Origin: Fagopyrum homotropicum
Lineage: Eukaryota; Streptophyta; Magnoliopsida; Caryophyllales; Polygonaceae
Assembly (NCBI GenBank): GCA_033239125.1
Contig: BSWB01000004.1
Span: 27,897,501-27,961,500 of the forward strand
Direction of reading: 5' to 3'
DNA length: 64,000 bases
The position numbers were made by a program, and so were the translations under genes. The notes beneath the pieces are model-generated. The model made no database searches and was not told the origin of the DNA. It saw only the letters and a program-made list of their open reading frames with translations. Of this stretch, positions 22,789 through 32,308 are shown in pieces; position 1 is the stretch's first letter; the number at the start of each line of letters is the position of its first letter.

Positions 22789-25700
22789 ATGTCAAACAAA
22801 AACCTCATATCTTCTTTACGCTCCATACTCGATAAAAAGAAAATGAACGAACACAACTTCCTTAATTGGGAGAGAAATCAGAGAATTGTTCTCAGGTCGG
22901 AGAACCAAGAGGATGTCTTGGAACATCCAATCCCTAAACTCACATTGAACTCATATGATGAGAACCATGTGACGTACATGGAGGATAAGAAGCAGGGGAA
23001 TGTCTCCACTTTGGGTATTCATGTTGTTGAAATTTTGTCAACTAATTCTATTTCATGGGTATTGGATACCGGATGTGTTTCTCACATTACTTCGAATGTA
23101 CAAGCACTAAGAAATAGAAGGACGTTGCGGAAGGGAGAGGCAGATCTACGAGTTGGTAATGGAGCAAGAGTTGCTGCTGTTTCCATTGGAGATTATTGCT
23201 TGATTTTACCTTCTGGCTTAGAGATAGAACTTAATAATTGTTATTTTGTTCCATGCATTACTAAGAACTTAATTTCAATTTCAGTTTTAAACCGTGAAGG
23301 TTATACATTTACCATTACTGGTCACATGATGATGGAGATTTATAGGAATGGTATTTATTATGGTCGTGCGAATATGAGTAGTAATGGACTATACATATTA
23401 GACCTCAAAACTGATATATATAACATTAATACAAAAAGGCAAAAGTCGAATGAAACAAACGAAGCAAACATATGGCATTGTCGATTGGGTCACGTAGGCA
23501 TAAAGCGCATTAAGGAACTCCAAACAGTTGGATTACTTAAACCATTTGATTTGGAATCATTTGAAACATGCGAGTCGTGCCTAATGGGAAAGATGACAAG
23601 GTCACCCTTCACTGGTAAGAGTGAACGGACTTCTGAACTTCTAGCCCTCATACATACGGATGTATGTGGACCTATGAGTAAAGAGGCTAGGTCTGGCTAT
23701 CGCTACTTTATTACATTTACTGATGATTTTAGTAGATACGGGTATATCTACTTAATGAAACAGAAATCAGAATCCTTTGAAAAGTTCAAGGAATTCCAGA
23801 ATGAAGTGGAAAGACAAACAGGCAAGAAGATAAAAGTGCTTCGATCAGATCGAGGAGGCGAATATCTGAGCCATGAATTCGATCATCATTTGAGAAATTG
23901 TGGAATTGTGACACAACTCACTCCCCCGGGCACTCCACAACTAAATGGTGTGTCTGAGAGGAGGAACAGGACTTTGTTAGACAGTGTCCGTTCAATGATG
24001 AGTTTTGCAGATCTTCCATTATCCTTTTGGGGATATGCTCTCCAAACAGCTGCGTTCGTTCTAAACAGGATTCCGTCACGTTCAGTTGACAAGACACCAT
24101 ATGAGATATGGACAGGAAAGGTTCCTCACTTGTCATTTCTGAGGGTCTGGGGGTGCGAAGCTTATGTAAAACGTTTACAATCTGATAAACTAGCACCGAA
24201 ATCAGACAAATGTTACTTCGTAGGATATCCCAAGCAAACAAAGGAGTATGATTTCTACCATCCCATAGAGAACAAAGTGTTTGTTGCTCGGGATAGTGTC
24301 TTTTTGGAAAAGGAATTCTTTTCCAATAAGCCAAGTGGGAGAAAAGTTCAAATTAATGAGATTAATTGTGAGCAAGAAACGCAACAACACGAGGACATAC
24401 AAGATGTCACTGAGGAACTTGACTATTTTAATGAACCTCTTATGAGGCAAGTTAATCCAGTTCAAGAATCAATTCCTACAGTAGATCAAGCTGAAGAGGA
24501 ACCACATATTGATGTAGAGAACTCTACAAATGAGGAACTGCATAATGATGTAGGAAATCATACAACTGAAATCTCTCCTATTGTTGGCCCAAATTGGAGA
24601 TCAAATAGGGTAAGGCAACAACCTAGACATTTGGATGACTATGTGTTGCATGCCGAGATCGAAGTGCTCCTAATGGAGCATAACGAGCCCGCTTCCTACA
24701 AGCAAGCTGTGACGGATCAGAACTCCAAAAAATGGCTTGAAGCCATGAGATCCGAAATGGAATCCATGTCTGAAAATCAAGTATGGGACTTGATTGATTT
24801 GCCTAATGGGGTAAAACCTATTGGTTGCAAATGGGTCTTTAAAGTAAAGACAGACAAGGATGGAAATATCTCTATTTATAAAGCAAAGTTGGTTGCTAAG
24901 GGATTTAAACAAATTCATGGTATTGACTATGAGGAGACATTTGCCCCGGTCGTCATGATCCGGTCCATTAGGATAATCCTAGCGATTGCCGCCTTCTATG
25001 ATTATGAGATATGGCAAATGGATGTCAAGACCGTATTTCTAAATGGCTATTTAGAAGAGGATGTATATATGATGCAACCTGAGGGTTTTGAGGATCCGAA
25101 ATATCCTAGGAAGGTTTGCAAGCTTAAGAAGTCCATTTATGGACTGAAGCAAGCATCCAGGAGTTGGAATCTTCGATTTGATGAAGTGATCAAACAGTTT
25201 GATTTCATCAGATGTGAAGAAGAACCATGCGTTTACAAAAAGTTGAGTGGGAGCAAGGTGACTTTCCTAGTCTTGTATGTGGATGACATACTACTCATTG
25301 GGAATGACATTCCGATGTTGGAAACAGTAAAGGGGTGGCTTAAGAAGCATTTCTCAATGAAAGATCTAGGGGAGGCCGAGTACATACTAGGCATCAAGAT
25401 CTATAGAGATAGATCTAGAAGGCTTATTGGTCTCAGTCAAGGAACTTATATAGATAAGGTTCTACAGAGATTCAAGATGACAGATTCCAAGAAAGGATAT
25501 CTGCCTATGCAACATGGGATCCATCTCAGCAAGACCTAGTGTCCTAAGACACCTGGTGAGATTGAGAGGATGAGCAAGGTTCCCTATGCCTCTGCTATAG
25601 GATCCATCATGTATACAATGACCTGTACTCGACCATATGTTGCATATGCTTTGAGTATGTGTAGCAGGTACCAGTCGAACCCCGGTGACATTCACTGGCA

Positions 25701-26265
25701 AGTTGCGAAGAACATCCTAAAGTACTTGCGAAGGACTAAAGATGATCTACTGGTATATGGAGGTGATGATGAGTTAGTCATCAAGGGCTATACCGATGCT
25801 AGTTTCCAGACTGACAGAGATGGCTTTGAGTCACAGTCTGGATACGTCTTCATTTTGAATGGAGGAGCGGTAAGTTGGAAAAGCCAAAAGCAGGACACGG
25901 TTGCGGACTCAACCACAGAGGCAGAATACATTGCTGCGGGAGAAGCGGCTAAGGAAGCGATCTGGATTAGGCAGTTTATAGTTGAGCTCGGCGTTGTCCC
26001 TAGCGTGACGAGGGCAGTTGACGTCTATTGTGACAACAATGGCGCGATTGCTCAAGCGAAGGAACCTAGCTCAAGCTCCAAATCCAGACATGTTCTGCGG
26101 AAGTATCACATGATCAGACACTATGTTGATCGGGGTGATGTAAGGGTGTGCAAGGTGCACACAGATGATAACATTGCAGACCCACTGACTAAACCCATGA
26201 ATAGGCCTAAGCATGATAGTCATACTCGGGCCAAAGGGCTCAAACACGTTAGAGAATTCTTTTGA
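22789..26265 (+). pseudogene. copia polyprotein with deleted gag and one premature stop
   Basis: Frame 22789-25539 (916 residues) continues in the same frame at 25540-26265 after a TAG at 25537-25539. The first 45 or so residues are the start of a Tork-type gag. They join directly to sequence just before the protease, so the capsid part and the CCHC knuckle are gone. The protease shows LDTGC near residue 93. The GAG-pre-integrase HH-CC finger begins at WHCRLGH. The integrase core follows, and RT has YVDD at 830-833. RNase H lies beyond the stop, with TDASFQTDRD and STTEAEY. Despite near-identical LTRs the copy cannot make capsid, so it was probably mobilised with proteins from another copy. 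Confidence 0.92.
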
Positions 26266-27070
26266 ACTTATGTGTTTGGATTGAGAAAACGTTTGTTTTT
26301 GTCATGGAGTTTATGATTGTTTTATATATGAGTTTTTATATTCTTATTTGATTATTACTTGAATATTAAATAAAGTATCCAAACAATTTATTGATTATCA
26401 AATGTGCTTACTGGAAAAGTTCCGGTGAATGAAACCACATTAAGTGAACTGAAATTATTAAATTGAAAGGATCCGTGGTCTAAGTCGTTAACTTGGATAC
26501 AAACGACTCTAAAGTAGACCATCTTGTGAGCAAATGATGAACGTGGGTTTCATAGTTCATAGGACATGGAGATGTCCAATCGCTTACATAGGTGAGTATG
26601 GTGATACCCATCGGATAGACCGATCCTATGGCCCTCATGACTTATTGAGGAGTTATAGCGATTATCATTATCAGTGAGTTCCTTAACATGAGCTTGATAT
26701 AACTTTCATTTGAAGGATGACATATCTTAGATACTGTTAAGCGCTGACCGTAACAGGCAGTTATAAAGGCAGTAATCAGGGTGGTCAAAATTTGAGTGGG
26801 AGTTATAGTCGTTGCAAGATTGGATTAATCCTCCTATACCGGCATACTTTGATGTGTTGGAAAGGATTGGTGTCCCCGGCCACTTGAAGAGTGAGAACTG
26901 TGTAAACGCATGGCCATGCTCAGATTTGATCTGTACTGACAGTTTGATCTCAGGAGTTCAAGAAACATATCTGATGGCAAAGATGGTTTCCATCACATAG
27001 TCAGATAAGGACATTAAGCGATAAGGGAATTTTAACATTGCGCACTTGTATGAAAGTACAAGTGGGAGAC
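26266..27070 (+). other. 3' noncoding part of the copia element with polypurine tract
   Basis: No convincing gene. It ends in AAGTGGGAGAC (27060-27070), the likely plus-strand primer, directly against the right LTR. Confidence 0.8.
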
Positions 27071-27794
27071 TGAAGGAATTGTGTCCTTTATCCAAGGTGC
27101 AATTACTGATGATGAGATAGGACATTAAATATAGGGATATATATAATCCGATAATATTAGGGGTCATGGCGTTTTGCTAGAAGCTAACCATGATCGGTAC
27201 ATTTATATGATAAAATGTATTGCTAGTGTTATCGGGTCCTACGAGGTCACACCATAACGAGTAGGAGAACTGAATCAATTAATGAGAGAATTACCATATA
27301 GGAGTATATGGTGGAAAAGGATATATTTTGTAGGAGTACAAAATATATTTTGGAGTTGGTAATTAATAATAGATAAGAGATTATTTATTTATTAATTACT
27401 GAACATATATCTTATATTTTAAGGTCGGGCTTTTTAATAGTTAAAAAGCCCAACCCTAATTATATATATTCGATCGATTAGAGGATTTGACGTAAGAAAA
27501 CATTCAGCCGTGTATTCACGTAAGAAGCGACGTTCTTCCTCTTCGATCCCTCTCTCTCAAAAGCTTCATCCTTTGTTCTAGCAATCGAAGGTTAAGGCGA
27601 TTCTTGTTCAATCTCGGGTGGACCAACTAGAGGAGTAACACTTGAGACTCTACATATCCTTGAAGGAGTTATCGAACACGCATCAAAAGGTATTCCTTTT
27701 CCCCTTATCTAATCTATTATGCATGCGATCCATGTTTAGATGTTTAGGAAATCGTTTCCTGAAATTCCGCTTTTACACATCTAAAATCCCAACA
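27071..27794 (+). repeat. 3' LTR of the young copia element
   Basis: Begins TGAAGGAATT, ends AATCCCAACA and is followed by the target duplication ATTGG. The ORFs here are LTR sequence. Confidence 0.95.
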
Positions 27795-27945
27795 ATTGGA
27801 GGATGTGGTTTTAGGGAGGGACCAAGTGCAGAACGTTCACAGCATATCTCATGGACTGTAATGGACTTCAGTTCATGGGTGGCCAAGCTACAGGGTATGC
27901 AGCAGCTGATGCTATTTAGGTTCACTCATTGTAAATACTAAAATT
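27795..27945 (+). pseudogene. RPT4: further RPT4 fragment after the copia insertion
   Basis: Directly after the copia element the sequence reads IGGCGFREGPSAERS. This resembles the RPT4 stretch IGGRRFSEGTSADRE downstream of the Walker B region. The match breaks down within about 50 bases, with an apparent frame change. The copia target duplication ATTGG falls within the codons for Ile-Gly, so the copia element landed in this exon remnant. Confidence 0.65.
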
Positions 27946-28728
27946 TGAATTGCCTCTTTTGTTTTACCAACTACTTCCAGGATGCGGATGTTGTTGTTGA
28001 TGCCTATATTAATATATTAGCATGCTTAAAACTCGGTCTATGCTCAACTCCTTTAATTTAATTTCTAACTGCGGTAAATTATTTACACACAAGTAAATCG
28101 AATATGTCACGCGTTACTTTAGCTTGTGACGATCAGCAACATTTATAATTCGATAAAAAAGAGGTAAAAAAAGTTAAACCCCACTTCGACATTGCTTACA
28201 TTATAAACTATCGTACATGAAATATATTAAGCCACACGCGCGCACACGCAGTTTCTCCTAGTATATATAAAGAAGCATCTTATATATATCTGAGTTGTTT
28301 TGTTTTGCTTTTTGTTCTGCTGTATGCATAATTGAGAATTAATATTTTAAACACATTTGAACAATTTGCAATGGTTCCATGTCGTCGCCAAAAATAAAAA
28401 TTTTCCCACCAAATATACAATTTGTGACGACTCCTTGCCGTTGCCAAAAATACAAAATTTCCCACCAAATTTACATTTTTCGACTGCCAACAAAAATTTA
28501 AAATAAATTTACAAAGTTCACGACACACTCGACGGCGACGGTTTAGCCGATGCAAAAATTGGCGAAATGAATTAACAACGGTAAAATCCGTCGTGAAAAA
28601 TTTTGTGTCGCCGGTTCTGGCTACGCCCCATTTCGCCGTGCCAAGCCGTCGCCATTGATTATTCGTGACGGAAAATAGTGTTCTGTCGTCGCCAACCTCC
28701 GTCGCTAATTGAATTATTTTTTGTAGTG
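27946..28728. other. right arm of the CACTA element with subterminal repeats
   Basis: 28370-28728 is dense in GTCGCC, GACGG and CCGTCG words in both orientations and ends in the 24-base inverted repeat. The minus ORF 28280-28732 runs through this repeat zone and is unlikely to be a gene. 27946-28370 shows nothing recognisable. Confidence 0.75.
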
Positions 28729-28731
28729 CCA

Positions 28732-31038
28732 CACTCCTTCCTCCTGGTGCACGCAGTGTCGAGCAACCATGGGTTCCTTCGCCTCTTCCCTTCTGTGCAA
28801 CAACAAGCTCAACTTATATTAAAGACTCCTTCCTCCTTGGTCACACATGCAAGCATAAGCCCTTGTGCCCTCTTCTTTCTCTCCTTCGAGTCTTGAAATT
28901 TGGTAAGATTCATACCCCCTTTCTTCCTTGCACTTCCCTCCACGAATTTCATGCCTGACGGGTTCCGATAATGTCTCCTAAACATACTCAGAACATCCAT
29001 CGAGGAGCAGTGAAGATCCATTCATTATTTGAGTTTTCAAAGAAGTGACGATCATCCAACTTGGGGACCAATTTAGGTATGTGAGACTTATCCTTTGTGG
29101 CTGAGTTTTGGATATGTTGTAGTTAGAATTTCATAATAGAACATATCAAAATTTGAGAGGAATCCAACGAGTAGTTTAGGACTTATGATTTTCCAAAGTT
29201 GGAACTTAAGTAGTTTTTCTAGTCTTTGCTGAAATATTCTGAGTGTTGAAAAAACTAATTGTTGATGCAATTTTGGGATCCAGATATGGATGGGTTATAT
29301 ATCTCCGATGAAAATAATATTTTGATATATTGTATATGGGTATGTTTAGTTTAATGTATGAAGTTTTGGGAACAATCCAACGGTAAGATTCGGGCTTATG
29401 ATGTCACGAAATAGAGTGCAAACTCTGTTTTAGGAAATATGGATTATTTGGCTAAGTATGGAATCTATGTTCTCGGAGAAACTTTGGATTTTTGTGTAAA
29501 CCTTTTGGTTTGGTATTTTTGGTTTTTGATAATCTTATCTAGGAGTAGACATGGTATAGTTCGTAAGTGTTTATTCTCGAAATTGTTTGGAGTTAGAAGT
29601 AGGATGACCTTAGCTAGTTTCGGTTTTGAGTTGAGAATTATTAAGGAGTTGAAGTTTGGGAAAACTTTCCAACTCATTAGATTCCTTGTTTGAGGTTTTA
29701 CAACTCTTATCCTTAAAGGTTAGTTAGACGTTTATGAACCTTCCTAGAGCCATTAGGGTTTTTCGGTTTTTCAGGGATAAAATCGACTTTTTATAGAAGT
29801 GGTCAGTTTTATACTTTTTTTTTATGATCGTTATTAACCTAGAAGTTGGGAACTTCGAGATGAAAAATGTGGTATATTGATTCAATGTCCTTTTATAATC
29901 AGGTGGTTGAGATCATATACATACCAAATCAAGTATTTTCGTTACCCGGACTTGGATATACACAGGTAAGTCCTTTGGGCTAAATTAGCTAGCCTTTTGT
30001 ATATGAGTGTGGAATATGATAGTGGTGTGTGAATTGTATGTCACCTAATTATAACTGGAGTAGGGTGACATTGAAATTTATTGAAGACCCAAGTGTATGT
30101 ATAACGGGTTGTGGGAGGTTCTTCGCGGTCACTCCAGACATGGTATACAGTGAGATGCATAGGATCCATTCATGTTGGTATACGGGGACGGGGGCGAAAG
30201 TCGGGAGACCTTCATGCAACGCAATAAGTTGAATTAGAAGTGAATCACTTAAGTACAAGATGATAACCGGATTTCTGTGAAAGCATGTTGTGTGTTTACT
30301 TTTAGCAATGATATTTGTTTGTGCTATTTTAGTACCTTCTGATAATATAAAATTGTTATCTAACGGTCTTACAATTGTTTTGTTTGATTTGTTGTAAGTT
30401 AAGGAAGTTGCAGAGAAATCTGGAGCGGATGGTCAGTCGGGTTCACGTACTCATATAGTTTGGGAAAGGGATTGTCTTTCAGATTTTTGCATGCACATAA
30501 GATATTAATGTTCACGTCTTGTAAGGTTTTTCACATGTTATGCATTCATATCATCATCTTTTTGAAGTTCTCTAATCGTTTTAATTACATTTGTGTCATG
30601 TTGTAAGATCCAGTAAAATTGTTGTCAAACTAGAGTCGGGGCCAAATCAAATAGGCCTTTTTTAGTACTAGGTCTTAGGGACGCTGTCCACATGGCAACC
30701 ATGCTCGCGCAGAAAACTTTCCAGGAGGTCACCCATCCTCCGCACGAGCACGCTTAACTCCAGAGTTATTTGTCCTCACTATACCACTGGAAAAGAAGAA
30801 TTCTTGTTGCTCGCGCAGAAAACTTCCCAGGAGGTCACCCATCATCCGCACGAGCACGCTTAGGTCACCCATCCTGAAATTGCTCCCGCACGAGCACGCT
30901 TAACTCCAGAGTTATTTGTCCTCACTCTACCACTGGAAAAACAGAATTCTTGTTGACATGGGTAGCAACCCATCCTTATAAGTCAACCACAAATCCCCAT
31001 TCAAATGATGCGGGATGACAATTTTACGGGATGTTACA
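28732..31038 (-). mobile_element. retrotransposon LTR-like sequence ending TGTAACATCCCG on the minus strand
   Basis: Read on the minus strand from 31038 it begins TGTAACATCCCGTAAAA, the same start as at 60215, 60465 and (plus strand) 56564. Similarity to 59400-60215 continues for at least about 1.3 kb, including a line like CAGGTAAGTCC (29963 against 59655). It is probably an LTR of a Ty3-type element. The other end is not visible: on the left the sequence runs into the CACTA insertion site. Short ORFs here have no recognisable similarity. Confidence 0.55.
30716..30913 (-). repeat. 5S rRNA-derived segments, three partial copies
   Basis: On the minus strand three blocks (30863-30913, 30821-30862 and 30716-30767) contain GTTAAGCGTGCTCGTGCGG-like and GATGGGTGACCTCCTGG-like lines. 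These match the 3' half of plant 5S rRNA, which covers the internal A box and C box of the RNA polymerase III promoter. The first half of 5S is missing, so these are not 5S genes. The duplication unit includes flanking LTR sequence (CAAGAATTC..CCAGTGGTA). Confidence 0.8.
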
Positions 31039-32020
31039 ATAAGGATACCTCATTATTTTTACCACTTTTATTTAAGGGTAGGTAACAGTAATTAACCCCT
31101 CTATTTTAATAAAAAAGATAATAATAGATGTTTGTTAGTTGTTATGTAAGTGAAAGTTTTAATTCCTAATTAATGAATTTGTTTTTTTTTTGTTTTTTTT
31201 TATTATTTTCTGGAGTATGAAATTCATACCATAATTTTCTTTTTATTAATTATCTTGTATGAATTTCATACCAATTTTTTTTTTGTCCTTTTTATTTTTG
31301 GTATGAGTATTAGTATGAAACTCATACTTGAATTTTTTGGTATAAGTTTTCATACCAGAAAAATTCATACCAAATTTTTTAGTATAAAATTCTTATCATA
31401 ACTCAAACCAGAGCATACAAATTATATATAAAAGTATCCAATACGGTACACACTTGTAGGTTATTATATTTACTGAAGCCAGCAGCCAAATTTTAATTTG
31501 AAACAAATGCAAACCCTAATCTTCACTTATCCTAGCTCCACCATTTTAAAAGTGTAAGTTACACTGTGTAACGACTTAATAGTAAATAAAATAAAATAAT
31601 CTAGTTACATGTCACATATGTTTAATTTCATATATAATATAAAATAAACAAAAATATAATTGGAGTGGCCTATAAGGGTATAAAAAATAATAGGCAACCA
31701 AATTATGATTTATAATTATAACATTAATTAATTTGTACAAATATGTAAGTGTAACGCACATCCAACAAATAGATTCATTATTAAAAAAAACATTATCTCT
31801 AATACTATTTTACACGCAACAACAAAAAAAACAATTGACGTCGTGGTGGCAACAAAAACAAATCGAACCCGGTCTACCAAAGTTTTAAAAAAAAATTAAA
31901 TTCTTTGTGGTAGGCACGTCCTTATGTACATTCACACCATGACTTCAACTAAGAGAAGCTAGCACACACATATATATTAACTCCACACCAAAACTAAGGT
32001 GTTGTATTGAAGACGCAAGA
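31039..32020. other. upstream region of RALF gene 1
   Basis: AT-rich, with an array of GTATGAATTTCATAC-like palindromes (31205-31400). A TATA-like line, ATATATATTAA, is at 31970-31980, about 45 bases before the ATG of RALF gene 1. No other gene is seen. Confidence 0.6.
31205..31400. repeat. GGTATGAATTTCATACC-type palindrome array
   Basis: Repeated lines include GGAGTATGAAATTCATACC, TTGTATGAATTTCATACC, GGTATGAGTATTAGTATGAA, CTCATAC and TTTCATACCAG. They alternate in orientation and are separated by T-rich spacers. Confidence 0.75.
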
Positions 32021-32308
32021 ATGGCCGAGAACAAAGTTTGTGTCCTAGCCGTTTGTCTCGTCGTCGCAACTTCTTTCTTAGCCGTCTATGCGGATGTCGG
32101 CTCCGAGGTTGTTTTAGACGTAAACGTTGGAATCAAAAGGATGACTCTTGCAAACGAGTCTTCTACCGAGTTTATAAGCTACGCTGCGTTATTGGCGAAT
32201 TCTATTCCATGTAGTGTTGCCGGAGCCTCCTATTACAATTGTATACTCGGAGGCGAGGCTAATCCTTACTCTCGTCCTTGCACCGCTATTACTCGTTGTT
32301 TACGCTGA
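32021..32308 (+). CDS. RALF-like peptide precursor, divergent (RALF gene 1)
   Basis: 95 residues starting at the ATG in AAGAATGG. Residues 1-24 form a hydrophobic signal peptide. The C-terminal half carries the RALF signature: FISYAAL (51-57), then four cysteines at 64, 74, 87 and 93, and GASYYNC and ANPYSR. RALF peptides are secreted and act through FERONIA-type receptor kinases, changing apoplastic pH and growth. Two features are unusual. The RRxL site cut by a subtilase in larger precursors is absent (KRMTLAN stands near the place), and the first Tyr of the YISY receptor-contact motif is Phe. The pro-region is much shorter than in the other two RALF genes here. It could be a short RALF subclass that needs no processing, or a gene drifting from its role. 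The frame is intact and has no introns. Confidence 0.9.
   Translation: MAENKVCVLAVCLVVATSFLAVYADVGSEVVLDVNVGIKRMTLANESSTEFISYAALLANSIPCSVAGASYYNCILGGEANPYSRPCTAITRCLR

Larger units (their letters stand above)
19837..27794 (+). mobile_element. Tork-type Ty1/copia LTR retrotransposon, young, gag-deleted
   Basis: Its two 724-bp LTRs (19837-20560 and 27071-27794) are nearly identical: by eye I found a single difference (GTTCCC against GATCCC). The target duplication ATTGG lies at 19832-19836 and 27795-27799. The PBS is TGGTATCAGAGC at 20562-20573. The polypurine line AAGTGGGAGAC directly precedes the right LTR. Protease, integrase, RT and RNase H are present, but most of gag is missing. One in-frame TAG divides RT from RNase H. 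Confidence 0.95.
15150..28728. mobile_element. CACTA (En/Spm-type) transposon, non-autonomous, with captured gene fragment
   Basis: It starts CACTACAAAAAATAATTC and ends with the exact inverse, giving a 24-base perfect terminal inverted repeat (15150-15173 and 28705-28728). A 3-bp target duplication CCA flanks both ends (15147-15149 and 28729-28731). Subterminal stretches are rich in GACGG and GTCGCC words (15170-15380 and 28370-28728), as expected for transposase binding. No TNP2-like transposase is visible. Inside are an RPT4 gene fragment, a solo LTR, a tandem duplication with a MITE, and a nested copia element of about 8 kb. Without the copia element it would be about 5.6 kb. Confidence 0.92.

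Noticed and set aside
28280..28732. 150-residue minus-strand ORF at the right end of the CACTA element
   Set aside because: It covers the subterminal repeat zone and runs past the transposon end; it has no resemblance to a transposase.
30716..30913. Possible 5S rRNA genes
   Set aside because: Only the 3' half of 5S is present, repeated in fragments inside LTR-like sequence, and there is no T-run terminator at the expected place.
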